Assembly: GCA_009777335.1 (NCBI GenBank)
Contig: WRMC01000001.1
Coordinates: forward strand, 1 to 64,000
Direction: 5' to 3'
From: Treponema sp.
GTDB lineage: Bacteria > Spirochaetota > Spirochaetia > Treponematales > Breznakiellaceae
Length of the DNA stretch: 64,000 nt
Shown: one piece after another, positions 1-9,714 of the stretch
Position numbering within the stretch: position 1 is the stretch's first letter
Layout: each line of letters starts with the position of its first letter
Position numbers and translations under genes: made by a program
The notes under the pieces: model-generated
Databases searched by the model: none
Seen by the model: only the letters and a program-made list of their open reading frames with translations
What the model was told of the DNA's origin: nothing

Positions 1-2305
1 TGGACAAGGGTATATCGAGGACCCCTTCTTTTCCGGCTATGGAATTAAACATAATCCGCACATCCCTTTCACCTTCATTTGTTCGTTTATAGGCCACAGG
101 ACCATGGATACCTCTTCGCAAGGTTTCGCCAGCGGCAGAGAAGAAAAATGACCCTTGAGCCAGGATCTCCCTTCGGGGGCTAAGGCTAAGCCTGGGTCCC
201 CCAGGTTTAAAGTTTAAAACCGCCTCGGAAACTGAGGGGAGGAAGGCACATAAGGAGGCGGCTTCTCTGGCGAGATCCCGGCATATTTCATCTTCATCTC
301 CGCTGATAATGATGGTCCAAATTCTATCTTGAGGAGATGGCTCGGGGATAAATATAAACGCTCCCGGTATGGTATGGAGATGAACAAACTCTCTTATTTC
401 CATAATGCTGGCTGCGAGGGGATCAAAACTAATCAGGGCATATCCGGAACCAATTCTAGCTCCAGTTTGAATATCCTTTACCGCCGGGTTATGGAGGATC
501 TGTTCTGCCCAGGGGGCAAGCAAAAGATCCCCCTCTTCTTTAAGAAAGCCCCCTTCAAATTCGATTTGCACATATACAGAATCTTCTGCCCAATCTCCGG
601 AAGGATCAGTTCCGGATCTTGTTAGACAGAAAAGAGCAACTATTGAAAGGAACGCCCCTAGGCATGGAAACACATAGGGTTTCTTGTAACTGAGATTTAT
701 TAGGATTGAAAAACAACGGTTTAATTGGCGGCTTATTTTTCGCAGGCAGAAAACAAATTCTTTTGGAATAGGTAATGTAAAGCCAGAGGATCTAAACTTG
801 GACTGGCTGTCCCACATGAACAGGGGCGGCAAGAATCCCAGGGCGAAGACAACTGAAACAATACTTACCACCCCAAGGGCGCATATAAACACTATCAAGT
901 CGGGATCTTCGGCGCTGTTTAAGAGGGGCAGCAATACGGCCACAGAGGTAAAGGCTCCAAGAACCAGGGGGGACCATATCCCCTTCATAACCGAACTTCC
1001 GGCCAAATTTTTTCCTGCCCTGCCAAAGCCCTGGGCGCTTATGATTACTCCGTCCACCGCCGCGCCTATTCCTATGGATAAACCTGCCAAAAATCTTCTG
1101 TTAAGGGGGAACCCCAAAGTAGAAAGCAAAGCGGCAGAGACGAGTAATATAAGAGGTACCGCGGCAGCACAGAAAAGACCATTTCGAAAGTTTTTTTCCG
1201 GGGGCATCTTCGAAAATTTTCCTAATCCCAGTACTATTACCGCCAGGGCCACCAGCAATGAAGCCTGTAAAGCCGCAGATCTTACGGATCTAAAAGCCCT
1301 GGTCTCTTCAAAGCCCCTATCTTCCAGGACATGAAACTCCAGGGGAAGATACGAAAATGATTCTATTTCAGCCATAATTTTTTGAGAAAGGGCCCCGAGA
1401 TCAGCTCCAGAAACAGAGCTTAGCGAAATGATGGCAGTTTTCTTTCCATTTAATCTGGTAAGAGTATCGGGGCTCCTTTCCTGTTCCTGGACTTCGGCGA
1501 TACTGGTCAGCCGGATGTAACTAGTCCTTCCATCGGAAGTCAGCACCGGGATGAGGGCCTCCCCAAGAGCTGCCGCATCGGCATACAAGGCATCCAGGAG
1601 GATGGGAATTTCTAAACCCCCAGAATAAAGGGTCCCTCCTGAAAAGAGTCCATCGTTAGATGCTAAATACTGAGCTATCACCCCGGGGTGTAAACCCAGG
1701 GCCGCAGTTTTTTCCTGATCCAAGATTATGGTTATTTCCAGGGCTCCCGGACCGGCGATCTCAACCTCCCCTACCCCTTCTATACCGCTTAGGGCGGGTT
1801 TTATTATCCTGTCCAATAAAAGGCCATCGGGAGCGGCCTCGATCCCGGATCCGGCACTGCCATACACAGCGGCGGTCCAAAAGGGGATGCGGAAATCACC
1901 GGCACTGCTTATTTCGGGTCTCTGGGCAGAGGCGGGGAGCTGCTCGTAGACCCTTTGAGCCGCCTCACGGACCGAATCGTAATAATCATGTTCGGCCCTA
2001 ATAAAACCCCGGCGGTGAACCTTAAAACTGGCGTAGGCCCGGGTCATGCCATTTTCACTTTGTGTAATGATACGGTTAATCCCAGGTATGGCAGAGAGGG
2101 CATCCTCCAGGGGAATGGCCGCAGAGCTCTCCATCTCCCGGGCATCGATTCCATAATGACGGATGCTTATTCTATAGTTGACCTCATCGCCCCATTCCCT
2201 TCTGCCCTGGGAATTGGTGATAACAAAAAATGACACGATGCATAGGGCCCCCAAGAGAAAGAGGGACCTGAGGGGTTTATAAAACCATCCCTGCCTATAT
2301 TCCAT
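1..2305 (-). CDS. RND-family efflux permease, second subunit (3' part outside window)
   Basis: An open frame of 768 codons runs from an ATG at 2305 to the left edge with no stop, so the C-terminal part is missing. The N-terminus has one membrane span, then a periplasmic porter region opening with a motif like 'IPLEDALSAIPGI', typical of RND pumps. A multi-span block follows at about residues 370-560, then a second porter half. The TM4 motif reads 'GAAVDGVII'; the Asp is residue 418, and the second Asp of AcrB (D408) is replaced by Gly. It overlaps the end of the upstream RND gene by 11 bp. It is likely the inner-membrane partner of that permease. RND membership is confident; substrate is unknown. 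Confidence 0.85.
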   Translation of the reverse strand, partial: MEYRQGWFYKPLRSLFLLGALCIVSFFVITNSQGRREWGDEVNYRISIRHYGIDAREMESSAAIPLEDALSAIPGINRIITQSENGMTRAYASFKVHRRGFIRAEHDYYDSVREAAQRVYEQLPASAQRPEISSAGDFRIPFWTAAVYGSAGSGIEAAPDGLLLDRIIKPALSGIEGVGEVEIAGPGALEITIILDQEKTAALGLHPGVIAQYLASNDGLFSGGTLYSGGLEIPILLDALYADAAALGEALIPVLTSDGRTSYIRLTSIAEVQEQERSPDTLTRLNGKKTAIISLSSVSGADLGALSQKIMAEIESFSYLPLEFHVLEDRGFEETRAFRSVRSAALQASLLVALAVIVLGLGKFSKMPPEKNFRNGLFCAAAVPLILLVSAALLSTLGFPLNRRFLAGLSIGIGAAVDGVIISAQGFGRAGKNLAGSSVMKGIWSPLVLGAFTSVAVLLPLLNSAEDPDLIVFICALGVVSIVSVVFALGFLPPLFMWDSQSKFRSSGFTLPIPKEFVFCLRKISRQLNRCFSILINLSYKKPYVFPCLGAFLSIVALFCLTRSGTDPSGDWAEDSVYVQIEFEGGFLKEEGDLLLAPWAEQILHNPAVKDIQTGARIGSGYALISFDPLAASIMEIREFVHLHTIPGAFIFIPEPSPQDRIWTIIISGDEDEICRDLAREAASLCAFLPSVSEAVLNFKPGGPRLSLSPRREILAQGSFFFSAAGETLRRGIHGPVAYKRTNEGERDVRIMFNSIAGKEGVLDIPLS

Positions 2306-5300
2306 CTTTGGCCCTCCTTTTTTGCTTAAAGGCAAAGTATCTCAGGAACACAGGGGGAAGGGCAAAAACCACCAAAAACGTAGCTACGAGCATGCCGCCT
2401 AACATGGCAGAAGCCATAGAACGCTGGGTGTTTCCCAGGGGCGAAATAACCAGGGGCAAAAGGGCAAAGATGGTAGTCAGGGTCGTCAAAAGCATGGGCC
2501 GGAACCGTTCAAGGGCTCCCCGGTAGACCGCCATGGTCATCGGTGAGCCTGCACCCATCTTTTCTTCACTTACCTCAAAAAGAACAATGCCGCCGTTAAC
2601 TGCTATGCCGAAGAGGGCCACCAGGCCCAGGATAGCTCCTGAGTCCAGGTAGGATCCGGTCAGAAAGAGGGCCAATCCTGCCCCGGCTAGAGAAAAGGGT
2701 ACTGCCATCATCACGATAAGGGGCATCAGAAAAGATTCAAACTGGGCACCCAGGGTTAGGTAAAGAAGAAGGAGGACTAACACCACCGTAGCTGTCAAGG
2801 CATTTTGGTACCTATGGAAGACCGATTCATCAGCCCGGTGTAGACCCAGGGTTTTCATGTCCCCCAGGAGGGAAAGGATCTGCTTTTCTGACCTGGCTGC
2901 CGGATAGAGATCAAAGTAAATAACATCGGACCGGTCCTGGCGGGCCAGAGCTGTCTCTGCTTCTATCCATTCTATGGCCGCCAGGGTCCCCAGGTACACG
3001 GGCCCCGAATTCTGGGCCCCCGGTACAGAGGGAACCGGGAGAGGTAAAAGCCGTAGGGCCTCTGGATCAGATTCACCCATGTTTCCCGATACCCTAATAT
3101 CCAGGGGGCGTCCCTGGAGCTCCATGGAGCCGGTGACTATCCCCTGGGTGGCGGCCATGATAGACGAAGCTACATCCATAAAAGAAATACCCAGCGAAGC
3201 TGCTATCTCCCGGCGAGGCAGAAGCCGTAACTGGGGCCTCGTTCCCCATGGACGGAGCCGGATGGACTGAAGCAGGGGTCCAGCCTCATGACGAAGCCGG
3301 GCCTCCAGATCCCGGGCCTGTTCAGAAAGCTCCTTGGGATCGCTGCCCTTTAAAGCAGCAGTAAGGGCTGGGGATAGACCCAGAATAAGGGCGCTTGGTT
3401 CAGGAGGATAGGCCGCATTAAATTGCAACTGCGCTCCCTGGGCAGGGCTTAACTCAGCCAGGGCGGCATTTATCCTATCGAGAACAGCATCAGCTTTATG
3501 GCCCTTTTCCAGGAAACACCTAAAGATGAGTCTTTCTCTTCGGTAATCAGGGTTTCCCCTCCTCTGGGAATCATCTGCTTCTGCTCCCATTCGCCCGTAG
3601 AGGGAAGCAATGCCCTCAAGCTCAGAAAGAGCCCGGGAAACCATCAATCCATAGGGCAGGGCAGTATGGGGAAGGGTGCCGGAAGGAAATTCCAAAGACA
3701 CTTCGATCTCGGTCACCGTATCGGGGGCAATAAATTCCATGGGCCTTAGATACACCAGCCCCAGGCCAAGGAGGCTCGCCGCAAAGGAGAGGCAGATAAA
3801 GGGAATGGGGTTTCGCAGGATCTTTTTAAGTTTGACCCCATAGAGCTTTTCCAGGCCCTGGTCTGGAGTATCTTTGAGTAATACTACAGAGCTGCTAAAG
3901 CGGCCCATGGAGAAACAGAACAAAGAAGGAAGGCAAAACTGGGAGTAAAACCAGCCGGCGGCCACCGAGACGATAAGGGTAAGGGAGAGATCGCCAAAGA
4001 GGCTCCCCAAAGGTCCGGGTAAAAAGAGGACCGGCAAGAAGACGATCATGGTTGTAAGGGAACCTGAGAGGGAAGAGAGAGAAACAGAGGCAGCAAGATC
4101 CCCCGCTTCTTTTGGAGATATCCCTTCTTTGGATGATTCCCATCTGCGGCAAAGAAGATCCAAGACAATGACACTGGTGTCAGATACGAGTCCTATACCC
4201 AGAGCAAGGCCGCTTAAGCTCATGGAATTAAGGGATCCCCCCCTTAAAGCCAGGATTATTACAGCCAGAGAAGCAGAAAAAGGCAGGGACAGGGCCGCAA
4301 GAAAGCTGTACCTGAGGCGGCCCAAAAAGACAGCCAGTATAGTGATAACCGCCAGGGCCGCGAATCCGCCAGATATGGCCAGGTTTTTAATCCCCCCCAC
4401 TATGGCGGGGCTGGCGTCATAGACCAGGCTCAATTCTATGTCCTTAAAGTGTTGCTTGCTTTCTTGTATGATGCCTTCGATGTCTCTGGAAAGCTTGGAA
4501 GGATCAGATCCCGGACGGCGGAATATTTCCAGGGCGATCTGGTCTATGTTATCGCTGATAAAAAGACTCTGGCGCAGGGCATATTCCTGTTCTATGCTTG
4601 CCAGGTCATCCAGGCGTATGGGCATACCCTGGTGGGGTAAGACCAGGGAAGAAAGCTCTTCCTGGGAGCGGGGCCTTCCGCTACTCACCACCGTAAGCTC
4701 CCGGTTCCCCTCCCTGGCACTGCCGGCAGGAAAATCACCGGTCTCGTAAGCTACCATGGCAGCCAGATCATTGCCGCTTAAGGAACGGGCGGCCATTCTG
4801 TCCAGGTCGGCCCGCAGATGAATTTCCAGGATCTCCCCGCCGGAAATAGTCACCTGAGCCGCCCCCTCAATACGCCTAAACTGGGAGCGTAACTCGTACT
4901 CCGCCAGGTTACGGGCATAGCTGCCATCACCGGCAAGGGAGCGAACCGCCACTATCGCATGGGCCCTTTCCAGAGGGTCTCCCGAAACGATCACGGGCTT
5001 GGATACCCCATAGGGAAGGACGGGATAGACCGTATCTATGGCTTCCCTTACCAGGGCTGCCGCGGCCCTGGAGCTTAGCCCCCATTGAAAGTGGAGGATC
5101 AAAAGGGAAGATCCATCCCTGGAGATACTATTCATCCCCTCAAGGCCCTTAATGGACGACAGGGCATCCTCCAGGGGTATGGTCAGGCTCGTCCGGACTT
5201 CTGCCGCCCCCATGCCTGGATAGGTACATTCAACAGTAACCCGGGGATAGTTTATCTCCGGCAGCCTATCTAGGGGCAGTTGGGGGATAGAAAAGAGAGC

Positions 5301-5375
5301 TCCCAGCAGTATGGCCGTGATGAGCATGATGATGGTCACGGGCCTTCCTACACAGAAGCTGATAGCACTCTTCAC
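2295..5375 (-). CDS. RND-family efflux permease (AcrB/HAE-like), 1026 aa
   Basis: A full-length RND permease of usual size (about 1030 aa). It has an N-terminal span, the 'GRPVTIIM' start typical of the family, porter domain 1 with 'IPLEDALSSIKGL', a TM2-6 block at about residues 330-470, porter domain 2, and a second TM block from about 860. TM4 reads 'GLVSDTSVI': D399 aligns with AcrB D407 and T400 replaces D408. In TM10 the AcrB Lys940 position is Val followed by Asn, as in several RND subfamilies. The gene starts 7 bp after the upstream lipoprotein gene and overlaps the next RND gene. It probably exports a compound through the adaptor and TolC encoded upstream. Confidence 0.93.
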   Translation of the reverse strand: MKSAISFCVGRPVTIIMLITAILLGALFSIPQLPLDRLPEINYPRVTVECTYPGMGAAEVRTSLTIPLEDALSSIKGLEGMNSISRDGSSLLILHFQWGLSSRAAAALVREAIDTVYPVLPYGVSKPVIVSGDPLERAHAIVAVRSLAGDGSYARNLAEYELRSQFRRIEGAAQVTISGGEILEIHLRADLDRMAARSLSGNDLAAMVAYETGDFPAGSAREGNRELTVVSSGRPRSQEELSSLVLPHQGMPIRLDDLASIEQEYALRQSLFISDNIDQIALEIFRRPGSDPSKLSRDIEGIIQESKQHFKDIELSLVYDASPAIVGGIKNLAISGGFAALAVITILAVFLGRLRYSFLAALSLPFSASLAVIILALRGGSLNSMSLSGLALGIGLVSDTSVIVLDLLCRRWESSKEGISPKEAGDLAASVSLSSLSGSLTTMIVFLPVLFLPGPLGSLFGDLSLTLIVSVAAGWFYSQFCLPSLFCFSMGRFSSSVVLLKDTPDQGLEKLYGVKLKKILRNPIPFICLSFAASLLGLGLVYLRPMEFIAPDTVTEIEVSLEFPSGTLPHTALPYGLMVSRALSELEGIASLYGRMGAEADDSQRRGNPDYRRERLIFRCFLEKGHKADAVLDRINAALAELSPAQGAQLQFNAAYPPEPSALILGLSPALTAALKGSDPKELSEQARDLEARLRHEAGPLLQSIRLRPWGTRPQLRLLPRREIAASLGISFMDVASSIMAATQGIVTGSMELQGRPLDIRVSGNMGESDPEALRLLPLPVPSVPGAQNSGPVYLGTLAAIEWIEAETALARQDRSDVIYFDLYPAARSEKQILSLLGDMKTLGLHRADESVFHRYQNALTATVVLVLLLLYLTLGAQFESFLMPLIVMMAVPFSLAGAGLALFLTGSYLDSGAILGLVALFGIAVNGGIVLFEVSEEKMGAGSPMTMAVYRGALERFRPMLLTTLTTIFALLPLVISPLGNTQRSMASAMLGGMLVATFLVVFALPPVFLRYFAFKQKRRAKDGI

Positions 5376-5382
5376 TTGACAC

Positions 5383-6906
5383 CTACTTTAAAAGGGAGAT
5401 TCGAAAATCATTGGAGCTTTGATTTCCCCGGAGATCCCTTAGACCCGGCCTAATGCGGACAGTAACGATCCCGGGAAAAGCCATGTTGGTGTATATCCCT
5501 TGCACCTCAATGCGCTGATAGTGTTCCCAGCCCGGCCGTGCTAAGGGCCAGGTAAAATTTTCGGTGAGTACATGGCGGGGAGAAAAACTCATAGCCCCAT
5601 TGGTAGCTTCAACCCTAAAAAGATCCATCAATGAAAAGGTATCTATGCCGGTCCCTGGAGCAACCTCAAAGTAAAGTTCTATCCATGAGGTTGTGGCAGC
5701 TCCATAGGGGTACTCGGCAGGTTCATGGCCTAAAGAAAGATAGTTGAAAAGATCCGCTTCGGTAAAGAAAATCCCCTCCGCATTGCCCCTTGCTCCCGGA
5801 TCTAAGGGGAACCCTATCCCGGCTAAGCGGGGTGCTTTTGAATGTATTCCTCCTATGGTAATCCTAAAAACATATTCATCTTCACTTTCATTCCCTGCGG
5901 AATCTTTAATCCCCCGGCTTACACGAAACTGAAAGGAGCTTCCCCATTCGGGAAATTCGGCAAACCGGAACACAGCTCTCTCTGAGAGTATGGGGGGGGA
6001 CTCCATGACCAAACTGACATTTGGTTCCAGAATTATAAAGTTTCTAAGGATGCTCAGATCGACGGGTTTCGAAAAAACAAGGACGAGGCGGGTATCTTTT
6101 TCCCATTGGGTAAAACTATAACCCTGAGGGTCCCCAGGATCATCAAAGGGAATTTCTTCTTCTGTTCCGTTAGGTGCAAAAGCCAGGGCCCTCAGCAAAA
6201 GGGGTTTTTCGTGGTCATCGCCAAAAACAAAGGCAGAAACATACTCTGTCCCTATGGGGTCTCCGGATACACCCGAAAATTGACTGTCCACCCGAATTGA
6301 ATAGGCCGTTTCTGCCTGCCAGGGATCCCGGGGGGTAAATACAGCGGTTCTATTTCCGTCATCCAGGCGCCAGGACCCGGGGGTAGAGGGACTAAAGCTA
6401 ATATGATCCAGACAGGATAGTAAGCGTACGGGCTGGCTAAAGTAGAGACGGAATTCCCCCCGACCCTCTGAAATAAAACCGCCATGTTCCGGCACTGTTC
6501 TAAGCAATAATGATCTTCCGCCGGAATGACGGGTGCTAAAGGCGGCATCGAATTTTTGTTCCAAAGAAAGGCCCTTACTGTTCTGGGCCCCTATGCCTAA
6601 ACTGATCACATAATCCTTATCTGCCTCCAGGGGAGCGGCGGGAGTAAAGGTAAGCCGTCTTCCCTCCCAGGAAAAGCTCCCCTTTAAGCTGCGGCGGTCT
6701 TCGGTGAGGGAAAAAGCCTGCTCCGTAAGAACCCTATCGCATTCCTGGGAGAGTAAGAGGGAAACTTGAATAGTTCCAGGATCGCTGTGATACCCTTCTC
6801 CTGGAGTCCAAGAGACCACCTCAAAGGGAGAATTTCTTAGGATGTCACAGGATAGGCTCAGGAGGCACAATATTAAGACAGAGAAGACCCATATAAACCT
6901 TTTCAT
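5383..6906 (-). CDS. Lipoprotein with Big_5/SbsA-type Ig-like domains, 507 aa
   Basis: The N-terminus is a lipoprotein signal with lipobox 'LLSLSC'. The mature chain holds about three to four repeats of a roughly 110-residue module of the Big_5 (SbsA Ig-like) kind, with 'SWEGRRLTFTPAAPLEADKDY' -like blocks in which a strand ending in LTFTP is followed by a Y-x-V/I-x-L/I strand. Such modules form extracytoplasmic beta-sandwich spacers. No catalytic motif is seen. It overlaps the upstream paralogous lipoprotein gene by 4 bp (ATGA) and sits between the adaptor and permease genes of the RND operon, so a structural or assembly role around the pump is an inference. Confidence 0.8.
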   Translation of the reverse strand: MKRFIWVFSVLILCLLSLSCDILRNSPFEVVSWTPGEGYHSDPGTIQVSLLLSQECDRVLTEQAFSLTEDRRSLKGSFSWEGRRLTFTPAAPLEADKDYVISLGIGAQNSKGLSLEQKFDAAFSTRHSGGRSLLLRTVPEHGGFISEGRGEFRLYFSQPVRLLSCLDHISFSPSTPGSWRLDDGNRTAVFTPRDPWQAETAYSIRVDSQFSGVSGDPIGTEYVSAFVFGDDHEKPLLLRALAFAPNGTEEEIPFDDPGDPQGYSFTQWEKDTRLVLVFSKPVDLSILRNFIILEPNVSLVMESPPILSERAVFRFAEFPEWGSSFQFRVSRGIKDSAGNESEDEYVFRITIGGIHSKAPRLAGIGFPLDPGARGNAEGIFFTEADLFNYLSLGHEPAEYPYGAATTSWIELYFEVAPGTGIDTFSLMDLFRVEATNGAMSFSPRHVLTENFTWPLARPGWEHYQRIEVQGIYTNMAFPGIVTVRIRPGLRDLRGNQSSNDFRISLLK

Positions 6907-8396
6907 GGCAGGGCCTCCAGGAATAACACAAAGTCTTCTTCCATATAAGAACCCCTGCCATTATGGATTCCCCCGGGCCCCCCGGGGATGCTGAAACGAT
7001 AATAATGGGGGCCTCCGGGAACTCCCGGCAGGGGGCCATCCCACTCGATCAACAGCCTGTCAGAACCATACCAGCTGGCAGATCGCAGGCCTACCGGCGG
7101 GAGGGTCCCGGGGAAAAAGGGACGGAGGGACATGTTAAAGACATTTTGCTCCAGAACCGCCGTCTGATTTAAATCAAAGGGAAGGGCGAAATGGATAAAG
7201 AGCCTGACCACATTACCGGTACTCACCTGAAGGGCCAGGATGTCCCCTGACCGGGGAGCATGTAATTCCTCCCCATGACCGGCGGTGATGGAACTAATGG
7301 TAAGGTAGGGAATATCGGCCTTTAGGGTGGTAGAAAATTCGGTTCCCATCCTCAGACCGTCCCTGTCAGAGAGGGACCCAGAAATGCGCATGTTATAGAT
7401 CTGTTCAGGGTCGGGGTCCCGGGTGGGTATATACACCGCCGAAAGGGGAGAGAGGATTTCCACCCTCCCCGGGAGGGAGGGGCTAAAGCTAAAGGCCCGG
7501 CGCAGGCTGTCTGCATCCACGGGCTTGCTAAAGAGGACCCCTATCCCATGGCCTGACCCCAGGCCCTGATCAAGGCTGAGGGCGCTGGGTACCCAGTCTC
7601 CCCAGGGTGGTATGCCGGAACCATTCTGGTAACCCAGTTCTGACTGATAGGGCGGAGGAGGCATGAGGGGCAGCACCCGGACCACGCTGATAAAATCCCG
7701 GTCCAGATCGGTGATAAAGCGCCCCGATACTTCCTTGGCCAGGGGGGCCCCTACCCTGCTTAAGGCCCTTTCAGAAATGGACCATCTATATGAGGTCCAG
7801 GGGTTCAGGGGCCGCTTGCTGCTTATGGTTAAGAGGGTATCATCATGGAGCCATTGAAAGATCTTTTCACCTCCCAGTTCAAGCCGCAAAGCTTCTTCGA
7901 CACTGCGGCGATCCATGGGATGGGAAAACTTCACTTCCAGTACCGGGTCATCATGGATCCACCGGGAAGCTGTATCGGGAGGAAAATAAGAAACCACATA
8001 GGGTAAGGGTGCAGGAATGATGGCATAAAAGGGGATGTCCCTGGAGACAAGCATATCCCTTCCATCGGCAGCCCTGATGGTACCGGCTATGCGCAGACTG
8101 TAGCGTATACCAGGCTGCCAATAGGCGGCGGAATGAAACTGATACACATTTCCATCCCAGATTACCCTTCCTTCAAGGGTACCGGTGGGAGAATAGACCT
8201 GTACGGCATTCTCTACGCTAAGCTTGTCCATGGCCGTATCAAACCTAAGCACCACCGGGCTGTTAGGTTCTGGCAGCAGGGCATAGGGCTCGGCAGGAAC
8301 GGTACTAAACCCTATGGGACGGAGATCCGCAAAGCCGCAGGAAACGAGTAAAATTAAAATAAGAAGATATAGCTTTTTATGGAGCTTCCGAAACAT
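6903..8396 (-). CDS. Lipoprotein with Big_5/SbsA-type Ig-like domains, about 497 aa
   Basis: The start at 8396 (MFRKLHKKLY...) is preferred over an in-frame upstream start because AAGGAGG lies 6 bp before it and it is followed at once by a lipoprotein signal with 'LILLVSC'. The mature protein contains Ig-like modules of the Big_5 type, for example 'VVLRFDTAMDKLSVENAV' and 'LEVKFSHPMDRRSVEEAL', the usual 'F(S/D)xPMD' signature. It is a diverged paralogue of the following lipoprotein. The gene overlaps the end of the adaptor gene by 20 bp. Role unknown beyond an extracytoplasmic beta-rich structure. Confidence 0.8.
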   Translation of the reverse strand: MFRKLHKKLYLLILILLVSCGFADLRPIGFSTVPAEPYALLPEPNSPVVLRFDTAMDKLSVENAVQVYSPTGTLEGRVIWDGNVYQFHSAAYWQPGIRYSLRIAGTIRAADGRDMLVSRDIPFYAIIPAPLPYVVSYFPPDTASRWIHDDPVLEVKFSHPMDRRSVEEALRLELGGEKIFQWLHDDTLLTISSKRPLNPWTSYRWSISERALSRVGAPLAKEVSGRFITDLDRDFISVVRVLPLMPPPPYQSELGYQNGSGIPPWGDWVPSALSLDQGLGSGHGIGVLFSKPVDADSLRRAFSFSPSLPGRVEILSPLSAVYIPTRDPDPEQIYNMRISGSLSDRDGLRMGTEFSTTLKADIPYLTISSITAGHGEELHAPRSGDILALQVSTGNVVRLFIHFALPFDLNQTAVLEQNVFNMSLRPFFPGTLPPVGLRSASWYGSDRLLIEWDGPLPGVPGGPHYYRFSIPGGPGGIHNGRGSYMEEDFVLFLEALP

Positions 8397-9714
8397 ACAA
8401 GCCCTCCTTAAATGCTTCTTTAGGCCCCATGGCAATGACTTCTCCCAAAGAAAGTCCGGACACAATTTCCCTTTCATCCCCCCATATGGCCCCCAAGACC
8501 ACATCCCTCTCGGAAAGCAAATTATTATGGATGGTAAAAACCCGGCCGGTGTTTTCCCTCTTGTGGACCAGGGCAGCTTCGGGAATTACAGTGATGGGCC
8601 GGGGATGTTCCAGGGGAACCGAAACTCTGGCAAACATTCCGGGGCGAAGAAAATCGTTTTCATGGGGGCTTAGAATTACCCGGACCATAAAATTAAAGGA
8701 TTGGTTATCCGCATGGGGCGAGACCAGATCTACTTCACCCTTATGGGTCTCTTCCCCTCCCGTTTCTACCAGGGCGGCCATACCTCTTTCAAGCTTGGGC
8801 GCATCAGATTCGGGGACAGGAAACACCGCATAAAGAAAATCTGTGTCCATGATGGTCAGGATCTTGTCATCCCTCCTCAGCTGCTCCCCCTCTTCCGTAT
8901 AACGGAGGCCTACGATCCCCGAAAAGGGGCTCCGCATGACTAGATCCCTCTCCATGATCAAGGCGGACTCTACTTCCCTGGAAGCGGCCTCCAGGTTGGC
9001 CCGGGCGGCGGCGGCTTCGGCCCTAAGGGCAGAAGTGGCCATGACAATCAGGGCCCTGCGCAGTTCTCCTTCGTCCGCCGGAACCTCGTATCCCAAAGAG
9101 GCCAGGTCTTCCCTGCGGAGGCCCACCCGGCGGATTTCCAGATCCCGCTCCATAAGCATCAACTGGGTTTCCGCCGTATCCAGCCTGAACCGCTCTTCCC
9201 GTATAGCTTCATCGCTTAAGGCCCCCGCTTCGTAGAGGGCCTCCCGGTTTTCGCTCTTCCTTTGTTCTTCCTCCAGAATCTTCCTGGCCTGGACCAGTTC
9301 TTCCCGGGTTTTTTCGTTTTCTAATAGACGGGCTTCTACCATAAATTCACTGTCCCTTAGCCGGGCCAGAGCCAGGTCCAGGGCAGCCTGGGCCTGGGTA
9401 TAGGAATCCTCTGCCCGCCGGGCAGAAAGGTTAATAAAGGGGTTTCGGATTATCCCTATAATGTCCCCCCGCTCTATCCTGTCACCCTCCCGGAAGTGGA
9501 GGGTATCGAGGATCCCGTCGGCCGGAGAGAGGACATCAAGTTTCTTTAGGAAGGAAAGGGAACCAAAACCCCTTACCTCTTCCTGTAAACTGCGGCTTCC
9601 TACGGTAACCATCTGCACCGGAAGGGCCCTCATTTCCTGCTGGTCCTTTTTGTTCCTCCCGCAAGAAAAAAGGAGGAAGCCAAAAATCAGAAATAAAAAA
9701 CATAGTTTCTTCAT
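8377..9714 (-). CDS. RND efflux periplasmic adaptor (membrane fusion protein), 445 aa
   Basis: A lipidated adaptor: signal with 'LLFSC', then a lipoyl/barrel-sandwich half ('VLSPADGILDTLHFREGDRIERGD'-like region at about residues 55-85), a long alpha-helical hairpin rich in Glu/Arg/Ala (about 100-270), the second lipoyl half ('RSPFSGIVGLRYTEEGE'), then beta-barrel and membrane-proximal domains ending with 'VPEAALVHKRENTGRVF'. This is the HlyD/MFP order, at a slightly long length for the family. It would join the TolC-like channel to the RND permeases. The start overlaps the stop of the TolC gene by 4 bp. Confidence 0.93.
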   Translation of the reverse strand: MKKLCFLFLIFGFLLFSCGRNKKDQQEMRALPVQMVTVGSRSLQEEVRGFGSLSFLKKLDVLSPADGILDTLHFREGDRIERGDIIGIIRNPFINLSARRAEDSYTQAQAALDLALARLRDSEFMVEARLLENEKTREELVQARKILEEEQRKSENREALYEAGALSDEAIREERFRLDTAETQLMLMERDLEIRRVGLRREDLASLGYEVPADEGELRRALIVMATSALRAEAAAARANLEAASREVESALIMERDLVMRSPFSGIVGLRYTEEGEQLRRDDKILTIMDTDFLYAVFPVPESDAPKLERGMAALVETGGEETHKGEVDLVSPHADNQSFNFMVRVILSPHENDFLRPGMFARVSVPLEHPRPITVIPEAALVHKRENTGRVFTIHNNLLSERDVVLGAIWGDEREIVSGLSLGEVIAMGPKEAFKEGLYVSEAP